64,000 nt of DNA, taken from Ponticaulis profundi. Its GTDB lineage: Bacteria; Pseudomonadota; Alphaproteobacteria; Caulobacterales; Hyphomonadaceae. A program made the position numbers and the translations under genes. Positions within the stretch are counted from its first letter, which is position 1; each line of letters begins with the position of its first letter. Location of the stretch: NCBI RefSeq assembly GCF_042659465.1, contig NZ_JBHSSW010000003.1, positions 186,001 to 250,000 on the forward strand. Direction: 5' to 3'. The notes under the pieces were generated by a model. The model saw only the letters and a list, made by a program, of their open reading frames with translations, had not been told where the DNA came from and ran no database searches. Below are positions 53,860-63,614 of this stretch, in pieces.

Positions 53860-54306
53860 ATGAAACGCTTGCATGTTCACCTCGCTGTCGAGGATCTTCA
53901 CGCTAGCAAGGCCTTCTATACGGCCTTGTTTGGCGCGCCGCCGACGGTCGAAAAACCAGACTATATGAAATGGCAGATGGACGATCCGCTGGTAAATTTT
54001 GCGATTGCCCAGCATGAGGGACAAGTCGTGGGGATTGACCATCTGGGTGTTGAGGTGAGCGATGGGGAAGAGCTGGATCAGCTGAATCAATCGCTCCTCG
54101 CCGCGCAACAGCAGACGGTCGAGGAACGCGGCGCGACCTGCTGTTACGCCAATTCAGACAAGCACTGGGCGTCAGACCCTCAGGGCATAAGCTGGGAATT
54201 TTTCCATACGGTGTCAGAATCGGATGTCTACCACGCTGATCACGGTCCGGTTTCAAAAGAGCAGGGCATGACACGCGCGCACAGCAGCTGTTGTGCGTCC
54301 AGTTGA
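53860..54306 (+). CDS. arsI: ArsI/CadI family C-As lyase (VOC fold)
   Basis: 148 residues from ATG 53860 (GGAG six bases upstream). It has the type I extradiol dioxygenase-like VOC fold: KRLHVHLAVEDL at the start with the first metal histidine, GIDHLGVEV with the second, the vicinal cysteines in TCCYANSDKHW that hold trivalent arsenic, and DPQGISWEFFH with the metal glutamate. It cleaves methyl or aryl groups from trivalent organoarsenicals. The tail SSCCASS adds another cysteine pair. Confidence 0.92.
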   Translation: MKRLHVHLAVEDLHASKAFYTALFGAPPTVEKPDYMKWQMDDPLVNFAIAQHEGQVVGIDHLGVEVSDGEELDQLNQSLLAAQQQTVEERGATCCYANSDKHWASDPQGISWEFFHTVSESDVYHADHGPVSKEQGMTRAHSSCCASS

Positions 54307-54336
54307 TCCGAACAGACGGGGAGGCGGACAATGCGT

Positions 54337-55455
54337 CTAATCAGCGACTGAAATGGGGTTGGTATCCAAATACGCCCGTAGACGGTCCGCGCAGCCACCG
54401 AACGGATCGTTGGAGAAGCAGGCAGCGGCGAAGCCGTCATCCGGAAACGTCATCATGAACGATGAGGCGTCGATATCGCCGCCTTCATACCAGAGCATGT
54501 CGTGGCCCCGCCATTCGCCATGCACCAGCCCGAAGGCATCATTGGTCTTGTCATGTCCGAACGTGCGGGTCTGTACCATCAGATCCCAGAACGCCTCGCC
54601 GAGAATCTCATGTGTCAGCATGTCGGACTGCCATTTCAGCCAGTCTTCCATGGAGGTCATCACGCCGGAGCCGCCATAATGAGGGGCGTTGCGACGGATC
54701 TGGATCAGGCCATCCCCGTGGTGGATGGTGAGGCCAGCGCCGCGCAGCTCGGCGACGGTCTCTGGCGAGCGCGTCGTATAGGCATTGGCGCGGTTGGGGA
54801 TGACGGTGGTGACATCGTCGTTGATCAGGGATGCGTTCATGCCGAGCGGCATGAAGATCTTCTCCTGAACGAGTTCGGCGAAGGGCTGTTCATAGATTCC
54901 GGCAAGGATGCGGGTGATCAGCATGTAATTCACGTTCGAATAGGACCATTGCGTCCCGGGCTCGAACTGCAGGGCCTCAACGCCGAGACATGCCGTGATA
55001 GCCTCGTCCACCGTGAAATAGTGAAAGGTTGTCCAGGGCGTGCCCGCCTCTCGCGGCACGCTGGTGTATTCTGTCAGACCGCTGGTCATGTAGAGGAGGT
55101 GAGCAATCTTCAGCTCCGCGCCGTATTTTTCCGCTTCAGGGATATAGGCCGAGACCGGGTCGTCCAGCGAAACGCGATCTTCCAGAATCGCCATGGCGAG
55201 CGCGGCAGCCGTGATCTGCTTGGAGAGCGACGCGATGTGAAACACCGTCGCCTCGCTGATTGGCCGGTCGTTTTCCATATCGGCCGCGCCGTGCATGTCG
55301 AACTCCGGGGGCTCACCGCTGCGAATGAGCCCGATGACGTAACCGGGACCCTGTAGGTGAGCGGGTTCTGCGGTCTGGGCTGTGGCACAGGCGGAAATAA
55401 GGACTGTGGTGAGACTGGTCGCCAGAAGCTGCATGACGCGATCGGACAGGCTCAT
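54337..55455 (-). CDS. Serine hydrolase, beta-lactamase family (lipoprotein)
   Basis: About 372 residues. Three ATG codons in a row (55461-55453) follow GGAG; the third has the best spacing and is used. The leader ends LISAC, a lipobox. The active-site SxxK is in IASLSKQ, and the YxN in YSNVNY, typical of class C-like/EstB-type enzymes. It may be a peptidase or esterase at the cell envelope. No beta-lactam role can be inferred. Confidence 0.88.
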   Translation of the reverse strand: MSLSDRVMQLLATSLTTVLISACATAQTAEPAHLQGPGYVIGLIRSGEPPEFDMHGAADMENDRPISEATVFHIASLSKQITAAALAMAILEDRVSLDDPVSAYIPEAEKYGAELKIAHLLYMTSGLTEYTSVPREAGTPWTTFHYFTVDEAITACLGVEALQFEPGTQWSYSNVNYMLITRILAGIYEQPFAELVQEKIFMPLGMNASLINDDVTTVIPNRANAYTTRSPETVAELRGAGLTIHHGDGLIQIRRNAPHYGGSGVMTSMEDWLKWQSDMLTHEILGEAFWDLMVQTRTFGHDKTNDAFGLVHGEWRGHDMLWYEGGDIDASSFMMTFPDDGFAAACFSNDPFGGCADRLRAYLDTNPISVAD

Positions 55456-55722
55456 CATCATCACTCCGTGGTCCCTGAATTGGTAAGGGACGTCTGGACT
55501 TGTGAGCGCGCCCTTGCCCGATTGTGTACACACCCGTCGTGTGACTGGAAAGGCATCGTGGGCGACAAAACGCTCTTTATCTGCCGGGCTGCGATAAAAA
55601 ATCACCGTTTGTTCGGGTGAATTTGCCCTTTTGTTCGCAAAAATTCGACATAAGCCTTACTCGTATTGCGGCTTCTTTTTCTGCTAGCCTAGCGCGGCGA
55701 TAGAAATAGGGAGATTGGACGC

Positions 55723-57642
55723 ATGAGCCGTTACGCAGACGTCTACAAAGCCTGGATGGACAACCCGGAAGACTTCTGGATGGAAGCCGCACAGGGCATT
55801 GACTGGGTGCGCGCACCGGAGAAGGCGTTCAACCCGGATGATGGCGTCTATGGCCGCTGGTTCGATGGCGGGCTCTGCAACACGTCCTACAACTGTCTCG
55901 ACCGCCATGTGGAAGCGGGCATGGGCGATGTGGCGGCGCTGATCTATGACAGCCCGATCACCGGCTCAAAGCGCGTCTATACCTATGCCGAGCTGACAGA
56001 AGAGGTCGCGACCTTTGCTGCGGTCCTGCAGGATAAGGGTGTGGGCAAGGGTGACCGCGTGATCATCTATATGCCGATGGTGCCGGAAGCGGCGATCGCG
56101 ATGCTCGCCTGCGCGCGGATTGGCGCGATCCACTCGGTCGTGTTTGGTGGATTTGCCCCGCACGAGCTGGTGACGCGGATTGATGACGCCAAGCCGAAAG
56201 TCATTGTCTCGGCCTCCTGCGGGATCGAGCCGAACCGGGTGATTGCCTATAAGCCTCTGCTGGACAAGGCGGTCGCCGATTCAAAGCACAAACCGGATCA
56301 TTGCATCATTCTGGAGCGCGAAGAGCATGCCATTGAGAGCATGAGCACGCGCGACCATGACTGGACGGCGCTGATGGATGAGGCACGCGCCGCAGGGCGC
56401 AAGGCGGACCCGGAACCGATGAACGCGACCGATCCGCTCTATATTCTCTACACCTCCGGTACGACGGGGCAGCCCAAGGGCGTGGTGCGCGATACAGGCG
56501 GCCATATGGTGGCGCTGAAATGGTCGATGGATAACATCTATGATGTGAAGACCGGTGAGACCTATTGGGCGGCATCTGATGTCGGCTGGGTGGTCGGCCA
56601 CTCCTACATCGTCTATGCGCCGCTGCTGCAGGGCTGCACGACCATTCTGTTTGAAGGCAAGCCGGTCGGTACGCCCGATGCCGGCACATTCTGGCGGGTC
56701 ATCGAAGAGCATAAAGTGGCTGCGCTGTTCACCGCGCCAACCGCATTTCGTGCCATCAAGAAAGAAGACCCGAAGGCGGAATTCCTCGCAAAATATGACA
56801 CGTCTTCTCTGCGGACGCTGTTCCTTGCCGGTGAGCGGGCCGATCCCGACACGATCAAATGGGCTGAGCAGATCCTCGATGTGCCGGTGCTGGACCATTG
56901 GTGGCAGACCGAGACGGGCTGGGCGATTACCGGCAATCCGGTCGGGCTGGAACTCTTGCCGGTGAAATACGGCTCGGCGAGCGTGCCAATGCCAGGCTAT
57001 GAGATCCATATTCTGGATGAAGGCGGTCATGAGGTAGAAGGCCCGAACACGCTGGGCGCTGTGGCGATCAAACTGCCACTTCCGCCGGGCAATCTGCCGA
57101 CGCTCTGGAACAATGATGAGCGCTTCCGGAATGCGTATCTGAACCATTTCCCCGGCTATTATGAAACGGCCGATGCAGGCTTTATCGATGAGGATGGCTA
57201 TCTCCACATCATGGCGCGCACCGATGACATCATCAATGTGGCGGGCCACAGACTATCGACCGGCGGCATGGAGGAAGTGCTCTCGTCTCACCAGTCGGTG
57301 GCAGAGTGCGCTGTGCTTGGCATCGCAGACGCGCTGAAAGGCCAGAAGCCCATCGGTTTTGTCGTGCTGAAATCAGGCAATACCAAGCCGCTCGACGAGA
57401 TCGAGAAAGAGTGCATCCAGCTGGTCCGCGAAGAGATCGGCGCGGTGGCGGCGCTGCGCCATATCATGGTGGTGGATCGTCTGCCGAAAACGCGTTCGGG
57501 CAAGATCCTGCGGGCGACCATTCGCAAGATTGCCGATGGTGAAGAGTGGAAAATGCCAGCAACCATCGATGATCCGGCCATTCTGGATGAGATCACCGAA
57601 GCGCTGCGCTCGCACGGCCTGCTGACGGATCAGGCAGCCTAG
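55723..57642 (+). CDS. prpE: Propionyl-CoA synthetase
   Basis: 639 residues of the acyl-CoA synthetase (AMP-forming) family, PrpE/AcsA type. The ATP motif YTSGTTGQPKG is at about 250, the adenylate region WWQTETGW in the middle, and the C-terminal catalytic lysine in KTRSGKILR. It activates propionate, feeding the methylmalonyl or methylcitrate route; acetate may also be used. GGGAG precedes the start. No prpBCD genes are adjacent. Confidence 0.95.
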   Translation: MSRYADVYKAWMDNPEDFWMEAAQGIDWVRAPEKAFNPDDGVYGRWFDGGLCNTSYNCLDRHVEAGMGDVAALIYDSPITGSKRVYTYAELTEEVATFAAVLQDKGVGKGDRVIIYMPMVPEAAIAMLACARIGAIHSVVFGGFAPHELVTRIDDAKPKVIVSASCGIEPNRVIAYKPLLDKAVADSKHKPDHCIILEREEHAIESMSTRDHDWTALMDEARAAGRKADPEPMNATDPLYILYTSGTTGQPKGVVRDTGGHMVALKWSMDNIYDVKTGETYWAASDVGWVVGHSYIVYAPLLQGCTTILFEGKPVGTPDAGTFWRVIEEHKVAALFTAPTAFRAIKKEDPKAEFLAKYDTSSLRTLFLAGERADPDTIKWAEQILDVPVLDHWWQTETGWAITGNPVGLELLPVKYGSASVPMPGYEIHILDEGGHEVEGPNTLGAVAIKLPLPPGNLPTLWNNDERFRNAYLNHFPGYYETADAGFIDEDGYLHIMARTDDIINVAGHRLSTGGMEEVLSSHQSVAECAVLGIADALKGQKPIGFVVLKSGNTKPLDEIEKECIQLVREEIGAVAALRHIMVVDRLPKTRSGKILRATIRKIADGEEWKMPATIDDPAILDEITEALRSHGLLTDQAA

Positions 57643-57735
57643 CGGCTCTGGTCGGGATGCGGTCTGGCGCGACGCTGTGACCGCTTTTCCGTGCCTGCGT
57701 GTTTGCTAAAATAACCTCAGCTGAGGAGGGCTGAC

Positions 57736-58347
57736 ATGCGTGTGCTGATAATGTCTGTGATGCTGGCGGGCGGGTCTGGACTTGCCGCATGTGGCGGCCC
57801 GGCGGTGGATAGCCCGGAAGACACGGTGCCAGCGATCGAGGAAAGCGACCTTCAGGGCGCGCGCGATGCGGCGGCGAAACTCGGCCGTGAGCTGAAAGCC
57901 CAGCTGATCGCCGCGATAGAGGCAGAGGGGCCCGTTGGCGGCGTCCAAGTCTGCGCGCAGATCGCGCCGGATATTGCGAAAATGGTTTCCGAAGATACGG
58001 GCTTCGAGGTCGGGCGGACTTCGCTGCGTACACGCAATGCGTCCAACATGCCGGATGGCTGGGAGCGCGAAACCCTGCTCGCGTTTGATGAGGCCATGCG
58101 ACACGGGAAAACAGCTGATAGTCTGGAGCGGGCCGAAATCGTCTCAGAGGACGGCGTGCAGACGCTGCGCTGGATGAAGCCGATCCCAACCGGGCAGCTT
58201 TGTCTGGCCTGTCATGGCGAGCATGTCGATGATGCGGTGCTGGCCGAAATTGCGGCGCAGTATCCAGGTGATCAGGCGACCGGGTTTCAGCCGGGAGAGA
58301 TGCGCGGTGCCTTTACCGTCAGCAAGGTGATGTCCGCCTCGAATTGA
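57736..58347 (+). CDS. DUF3365 heme-domain lipoprotein
   Basis: 203 residues: lipobox LAAC (Cys 19), then a DUF3365 (Tll0287-like) domain with the single heme c motif CLACH near residue 155. The RTSLRTRNASNMPD segment is typical of the family. It is probably a periplasmic redox or gas sensor. GAGGAGG precedes the start. Confidence 0.9.
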   Translation: MRVLIMSVMLAGGSGLAACGGPAVDSPEDTVPAIEESDLQGARDAAAKLGRELKAQLIAAIEAEGPVGGVQVCAQIAPDIAKMVSEDTGFEVGRTSLRTRNASNMPDGWERETLLAFDEAMRHGKTADSLERAEIVSEDGVQTLRWMKPIPTGQLCLACHGEHVDDAVLAEIAAQYPGDQATGFQPGEMRGAFTVSKVMSASN

Positions 58348-58358
58348 CCGGCGGGGTA

Positions 58359-59219
58359 TTAATATGGTCGACGCCCTCTGACGGGAACCTCGTAATATTC
58401 TGAGTATGCTCTGCCGTGGGCGCCACGAACGGCTTGTTTCAAATAAAACTCCGCGTCCTTCAGGCCCAAGGATTCCGTAAATTCGGTATAATATCGCACA
58501 TTGCGATGCAGATAATAGTTTGCCGCACCAAGCCCGGCAGGAAACGGCTTCAAAAGGTTTGCAGAACAGGGCGCCGGGACGGTTTCGCAGGAATCGACTG
58601 TTTCAGGCGGCGTGGCCGCCATTTGCAGGAACTGAACAGCGCGTTTTGTATAGAATTCCTGTTCTTGCCCGACCGCCTCGCGCCCGCGCGGCAAATACTC
58701 GAGGCGCATCATATACTGGGCGATTTGGTCGCCTTTTTTTGCCCAGCATTCGGCCTCATCCACTGAAAAGTGTTTATAGCTGAAATCCCGATTGCCTGCG
58801 TCTCGGGAATAATAGTTTTCCCAGAGCATCCAGGACGGATCGACCAGCTTTTTGGCCGCAATATCGTTCCATCCCGGCCCTGATGGACGACGCCTCATCT
58901 TTTCATCATGGGAGAGTGAATCTGGTGGCGGCACGTCCCACACGCTGAAGTCGAACTTAACATCGTCAGCTGAATCAAGCCCCGGAAGCTTGGATAGATC
59001 AAAGTGATGATCAATTCCATATATATACTGATAGCTGGGTGAAATCGGACCGCAGAAACTCGCGTCCGTTTTCTGCTTGATGCGCACAACGCGCCCCGGC
59101 ATGCCGCCGCCAAGGGAGGGCTGGGAGACGGTGATCGTATTTGTGGCGCGGGGCCTTTGATCGTCAGAGGCGGCACAGGCGCACAGTGCCAGGGCAAACA
59201 CCAGAACAAAGTATCTCAT
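58359..59219 (-). CDS. Lipoprotein of unknown function
   Basis: 286 residues from ATG 59219 (GGAGG eight bases upstream) with lipobox LCAC. The mature protein has a SYQYIYGIDHHFDL segment and a C-terminal half with helices spaced like Sel1 repeats (QIAQYMMRLEYLP, LKDAEFYLKQAVRGAHGRA). It is possibly a degenerate solenoid. No firm family assignment. Confidence 0.65.
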   Translation of the reverse strand: MRYFVLVFALALCACAASDDQRPRATNTITVSQPSLGGGMPGRVVRIKQKTDASFCGPISPSYQYIYGIDHHFDLSKLPGLDSADDVKFDFSVWDVPPPDSLSHDEKMRRRPSGPGWNDIAAKKLVDPSWMLWENYYSRDAGNRDFSYKHFSVDEAECWAKKGDQIAQYMMRLEYLPRGREAVGQEQEFYTKRAVQFLQMAATPPETVDSCETVPAPCSANLLKPFPAGLGAANYYLHRNVRYYTEFTESLGLKDAEFYLKQAVRGAHGRAYSEYYEVPVRGRRPY

Positions 59220-59342
59220 GAACCACACCTCCAACCCGCTTTGGTGTGGAGGTTAGAGGGGACTTGCGGAGCACGCAATTGCGGCTTCCCAACGGGCAGG
59301 GGCTGTGTCTTTGTTGCTCATGGAAAAGCGAGGGGCGGGGCC

Positions 59343-59711
59343 ATGTTTTCAAGACGATTTTTGTTGTCGGCTCTGGCCGTTTTGCCATGGGTAAGCGCAG
59401 CGCGCGCAGGCACGAAGGAGCACGCCATGTATGGATTGATCGGAAAGTTCACCGCCGCTGAGGGACAACGCGACGCGCTGATGGGCTATCTGGTGGAAGG
59501 CTCACAGAATATGCCGGGCAATCAGAGCTATGTCGTGGCGGCTGACGCGGGCGATGAAGTGACGATCTGGGTGACCGAGGTCTGGGACTCGCCGGAAAGT
59601 CATATGGCGAGCCTGAAACTGGAAACGGTTCAGGCCGCGATCGCGAAGGCACGTCCGCTGATCGCAGGCATGGAACGGGTCGCGGAAACGGCTGTTGCGG
59701 GCATGGTTTAG
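59343..59711 (+). CDS. Secreted antibiotic biosynthesis monooxygenase-domain protein
   Basis: 122 residues from ATG 59343 (GAGGGGCGGGG upstream). It opens with a twin-arginine-like leader (SRRFLLSALAVLP). The rest is a dimeric ferredoxin-like ABM domain (MYGLIGKFTAAEGQRDAL, then IWVTEVWDSPESHMASL), similar to putative quinol monooxygenases. Export of such a domain is uncommon. Confidence 0.82.
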   Translation: MFSRRFLLSALAVLPWVSAARAGTKEHAMYGLIGKFTAAEGQRDALMGYLVEGSQNMPGNQSYVVAADAGDEVTIWVTEVWDSPESHMASLKLETVQAAIAKARPLIAGMERVAETAVAGMV

Positions 59712-59733
59712 GCGCGGCGGCTAAGCGCCGGCG

Positions 59734-60549
59734 TTACTCGCTTTCGAGTTTCGCACAAGCTGTCCAGAGGCCGCCTTCGCAGGCCATATCGTAATAGCGG
59801 GCCATCACAGCCGTGCTGTTCTCATCCAGAATGAGATTGCCATGTCTGGCGATATCCCCGGCGCGTTCGCAGGAATCGGCATGGCCGACCTCGCAACCCA
59901 TTTGCGCGTAGGTGAAGGCGGTGCGCATGTCTTCCGGCTTGTTATAGTCACCGCCATAAATCAGTGAGAGGTTTTTGCAGCTTTCACCATAGCCGCCATC
60001 GCAGGCCTGTTCGAGCAGATCCATGCCGCCTTCCAGATCGCGCGATGTGCCCTGACCGTTGAACATGAAGCGGCCAAGCTCTCCGCAGGCGCGCGGACGT
60101 GTGTCACTGCAGGCCATGCTCATGCGCTCATAGGCGAGCCGGAAATCCGGATTGTCCGGGTCGCCATTGGCGTATTCATAGCCGGAAATCTCACAGGCGC
60201 CGAGAATGCCTTCATCACAGGCCACATCCAGAAGGTCGAGCGCCTGGATGCGGTCCTGATCAATGCCGCGTCCTTCCAGATAGGCTTCGCCCAGTCCGGC
60301 GCAGCTGTAAAAGTCTCCTGTGGTACAGCCAGCGAAATAATAGGCCGTGCTTAATTCATCGGTTTCGTCGGTCGATGGAGTGACCTCGCGCGCATAATAA
60401 TAGCCGACAAAGCCACAGGCTTCGGCGTCGCCCTCCATGCAGTCCTGCTCGAGCTCTTCCATGCTGCGTTCTGCCTGTTGTGCCAGCGCGCTCAGACCGC
60501 CAAGCGAGAGCTGTGCGAGGGCGATCAGTGGGAGCGCGAATTTCAGCAT
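59734..60549 (-). CDS. Cysteine-rich Sel1-repeat (Hcp-like) secreted protein
   Basis: 271 residues with a signal peptide (cleavage near ALAQQ) and about six Sel1-like repeats, each bearing a Cys pair (CMEGDAEACG, CTTGDFYSCA, CDEGILGACE, CSDTRPRACG, CDGGYGESCK, CEVGHADSCE). This is the Hcp pattern of disulfide-linked helical hairpins. It is similar in type to the protein at 33103-33924. It probably mediates protein contacts in the periplasm. Confidence 0.88.
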   Translation of the reverse strand: MLKFALPLIALAQLSLGGLSALAQQAERSMEELEQDCMEGDAEACGFVGYYYAREVTPSTDETDELSTAYYFAGCTTGDFYSCAGLGEAYLEGRGIDQDRIQALDLLDVACDEGILGACEISGYEYANGDPDNPDFRLAYERMSMACSDTRPRACGELGRFMFNGQGTSRDLEGGMDLLEQACDGGYGESCKNLSLIYGGDYNKPEDMRTAFTYAQMGCEVGHADSCERAGDIARHGNLILDENSTAVMARYYDMACEGGLWTACAKLESE

Positions 60550-60780
60550 GAGGTGTTCCGGTTTCTCGTTTCCAATCAGGCGTCTGGCAGAATGACCCGA
60601 ATTGTCGGGCGGCGCAATTGCAGAGGCGGATCGTCGGCAATCGACGGCAAAACGGCAGACTTCAGACCTTTGGTGCGCAGACTTTTTGCAGTGAAGCGCT
60701 ACAAAGACTCGAAAAAATGAGCGTATCATTGCTCGTGGTTGAGGGTCTGTGTTGCAGGCAGCAAGGCTAGGGTGGGTGAT

Positions 60781-62604
60781 ATGGAGCAGGTGAGCAGCTT
60801 TTCAGGCATGTCAGCGCGTGTGCGGCGTCTGGTCGGCGCAACGGTGCTGACGGCGGCGCTGGCATGGCCCGTGATGGCAGAAGAATGCGTCGGACCGCCC
60901 GGTGTGCGTCCGGCGGAAGGTGCCTGGGACGCTCTGATGGCCGAGATTGAGGTGATGACCTCTCCGGACATCGTCGATTTCCAGATGGGAGAACAGGTGA
61001 TCTATCGGATGCGGGATCGTTCGCAGACCGACATGATGGACCCGATTGTGGAGCACCTGCGGGATCTGAAGCCTGAGATCGAGATGATCCAGGGATATTT
61101 CGACCGCCCGCCGACACGTCCGGTTCTGGTGGTTGAGAGCCAGCTTGAGGATTACAATCTGCCGCCGGCCTTTGTGCATTGCGCGAGGCGCGGGGAAGAG
61201 CATGATGTGAACTGGCTCGACCGGCCGGGTGTCGAAGCCTTTCCGACCGGACTTTGCATCATGGTGGTCCGGACCCATACCATCTCCGGTTCTGCGAAAC
61301 TCCGGTATGCGCTCTCGCATGAATGGATGCACACTTTGCAGAATGACGCCTATACGCCGGAAACCATGGCGCAGCTCTGGTGGGCAGAAGGCAGCGCTGA
61401 ATGGGCGGCGCAGGTGATGAATCCCGGCACGGCGTTTCGTGATCACAAGATCACGGAATTTTACGCCAAACAGCGACGCTGCGACCTGACGCAACACAGC
61501 TATGACGCTCAGCCTTTCTTCTTCTGGAGCGAGCAGGCCTTCAGTGCCGACTGGGTGGTGGCGATGGCCATGGGTGGACGTCGTTTCACCTCTGACCCGG
61601 CCGGTGTCGCGCAGACCCTGCCGCCGGACCGCTGGATGGATTGGGCGATTGCGCAGGCCGATCGCACAGTGACCATGCCTGATGGTCGTCCTTTGCCAGC
61701 TCAGCTCGAAGCTGAGCCGCTTGAGATTTCGGATTCATGTGAAGCCCGGCTGGAAGCGGCGCCGCTTTCGGTTCAGCTGCGTGAGGTCAGCCTGCCGGAA
61801 GGCGCGGCTTCACGTCTGCGGATTGAAGCCAATGATGCACGCGTCGCCATTCGCAAATCGGGGGAAACAGACTGGCAGAGGCTCGACCCCGGCACGACCT
61901 TTTTAGACCCACCGTTCGAGACGCTGGAGCTGGTCGCCATCATGCCTTCAGGGCGCGATATGAATGTCCGTCTGTCCATGGACAATACCGATGGTGGTAG
62001 CTGTGCCTGTCATATCGGGCGCTGGATGGAGGCACCGAGAGCTGTTGCAGAAGACAGGATGGACGGTGCCCGTGATGCGCTGGCGGCTGCGGCGCAATTC
62101 CTGCCGCCGGACAAACTGGCCGAACTGAGAGAGGCGCAGGCCAAAATCTCAGGGATGAATCTGGAAGACAAATATCACTTCCGCGATGAGACGGTTGAGC
62201 TGATCGCCGGAGATGCCGGCGGGGATGTGAGTTTCCGGACGCGTGGCCCCATCATCAATATTCGCCCCGGCGGTGGTTTCTCGATTGAGGACCCGCATGT
62301 CATCACGAGCGGTGACGGCGAGCGCATCGAGTATTTCGACTATCTCCATTACGGCACATGGCAGGTGAGAGACGGTATTCTGGAGCTCGACCTGGAAAGT
62401 GTGCGCTATCGCGGCGTGGTGGAGGGGCCGAATTCAGATGGTCCGCAACCGATTGAAGGGGAGGGCAGCTCCTTCACCGCAGCGTCCTATATCGGGGGTG
62501 GCGGGCAATGGGTGACGCAATGCAGTGCCGGTCAGATGACCTTACTGCCAAAGGATGAGCGCAGTCGCGGACCTGAAAAGAACGCCGTGCTTGTGCGCAA
62601 CTGA
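60781..62604 (+). CDS. Secreted HExxH metalloprotein, gluzincin-like
   Basis: 607 residues from ATG 60781 (AGGGTGG upstream) with a signal peptide ending near VMAEE. The zinc motif HEWMH (about residue 180) is followed by WWAEGSAEW, which supplies the third-ligand glutamate of a gluzincin peptidase. A large C-terminal part (about 340-607) looks like beta-rich domains with one CACH motif at about 415. No substrate can be inferred. It is followed 65 bases later by the OmpA-like gene. Confidence 0.82.
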   Translation: MEQVSSFSGMSARVRRLVGATVLTAALAWPVMAEECVGPPGVRPAEGAWDALMAEIEVMTSPDIVDFQMGEQVIYRMRDRSQTDMMDPIVEHLRDLKPEIEMIQGYFDRPPTRPVLVVESQLEDYNLPPAFVHCARRGEEHDVNWLDRPGVEAFPTGLCIMVVRTHTISGSAKLRYALSHEWMHTLQNDAYTPETMAQLWWAEGSAEWAAQVMNPGTAFRDHKITEFYAKQRRCDLTQHSYDAQPFFFWSEQAFSADWVVAMAMGGRRFTSDPAGVAQTLPPDRWMDWAIAQADRTVTMPDGRPLPAQLEAEPLEISDSCEARLEAAPLSVQLREVSLPEGAASRLRIEANDARVAIRKSGETDWQRLDPGTTFLDPPFETLELVAIMPSGRDMNVRLSMDNTDGGSCACHIGRWMEAPRAVAEDRMDGARDALAAAAQFLPPDKLAELREAQAKISGMNLEDKYHFRDETVELIAGDAGGDVSFRTRGPIINIRPGGGFSIEDPHVITSGDGERIEYFDYLHYGTWQVRDGILELDLESVRYRGVVEGPNSDGPQPIEGEGSSFTAASYIGGGGQWVTQCSAGQMTLLPKDERSRGPEKNAVLVRN

Positions 62605-62669
62605 ACCGGTTTGGGCGACCGGGTCAGCACAGAGATTTGCTGGGATTCGAGGAGTTGGAGGAAGACCTC

Positions 62670-63557
62670 ATGTTCAGAATATTGCTCGCTGCGTTTGGGT
62701 GCGCAGCGCTCCTGATCAGTCCGGCGCAGGCCGATGACGTTGAAGGGGCGGCAGATCATCCGGCGATTGGCCGCTATGACGGGATGGAGATCACCCGCTT
62801 TGAAACGCTGGAATATGATGCCCAGCGCATGCTCGTGTCCGCTGATCCCGGCGAATATGAAAGCTTTGAAGGTGAGGTCACGCGCATTGTCTATTCTATG
62901 CCGGATGGTGCGTCCGTCCTGCAGGTGATGCGCAGTTATGAAGAAACGCTGGAAAGCGATGGCTTTGATATTCTCGTCAGCTGTCATGACATGGAATGCG
63001 ACAAGGGAAGCATTGGGCGTCTGCGCTCTGCGACCTGGGGCATTATCATGGGTGTGGGCGCCGGGTTTGTGACGGCTGAGAAACGTGATGAGACGGGCGT
63101 CATCCGGGCGCAGATCGTTGTCGATAAGCGCCTGACCAATGTGAACATTGTCGAGAACGCTGCCTTTGAGAACAAGATGCTGGATGCCGAGGACATGGCG
63201 AGCAGCATTTCTGAAACCGGCCGCGTGGCAATTGAGAACATCTATTTCGATTTCAACAAAGCGACCTTGTTACCGGATTCTGACGATGCGCTGGCAGAGA
63301 TGGCGAAATTGCTGAAAGAGGTGTCGGACGTGAAAGTCTATCTGGTCGGCCATACTGATAATGTCGGCAGTATGGAGGCGAACCTTGATTTGTCGCGTCG
63401 CCGTGCGGAAGCCGTGGTCGAAGCACTGGTCAGCGATTATGGCGTGAGCCGGGATCGTATCGTGCCGGCAGGCGTGGGCCCGCTGGCGCCGATTGCGTCC
63501 AATGCGACAGAAGCCGGACAGGCAAAGAACCGCCGCGTCGAGCTGGTTCAGCGCTAG
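62670..63557 (+). CDS. DUF4892 plus OmpA-like domain protein
   Basis: 295 residues from ATG 62670 (GGAGGAAGACC upstream). After a signal peptide (cleavage near AQADD) come a DUF4892 domain (about 25-170, opening ADHPAIGRYDGMEI) and a C-terminal OmpA domain (about 185-295). The OmpA domain has the peptidoglycan-binding segment GHTDNVGS and LSRRRAEAV. It should anchor an outer-membrane or periplasmic function to the cell wall. Confidence 0.9.
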   Translation: MFRILLAAFGCAALLISPAQADDVEGAADHPAIGRYDGMEITRFETLEYDAQRMLVSADPGEYESFEGEVTRIVYSMPDGASVLQVMRSYEETLESDGFDILVSCHDMECDKGSIGRLRSATWGIIMGVGAGFVTAEKRDETGVIRAQIVVDKRLTNVNIVENAAFENKMLDAEDMASSISETGRVAIENIYFDFNKATLLPDSDDALAEMAKLLKEVSDVKVYLVGHTDNVGSMEANLDLSRRRAEAVVEALVSDYGVSRDRIVPAGVGPLAPIASNATEAGQAKNRRVELVQR

Positions 63558-63614
63558 ATCACAGGCCTGAAAAACCGGATGGTCAGCGCGGGCAAGCTGA
63601 CTTACAAGTCCGCT

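Noticed and set aside
56281..57249. 322-residue minus-strand frame
   Set aside because: Entirely antisense to prpE, with no ribosome site and no recognisable domain.
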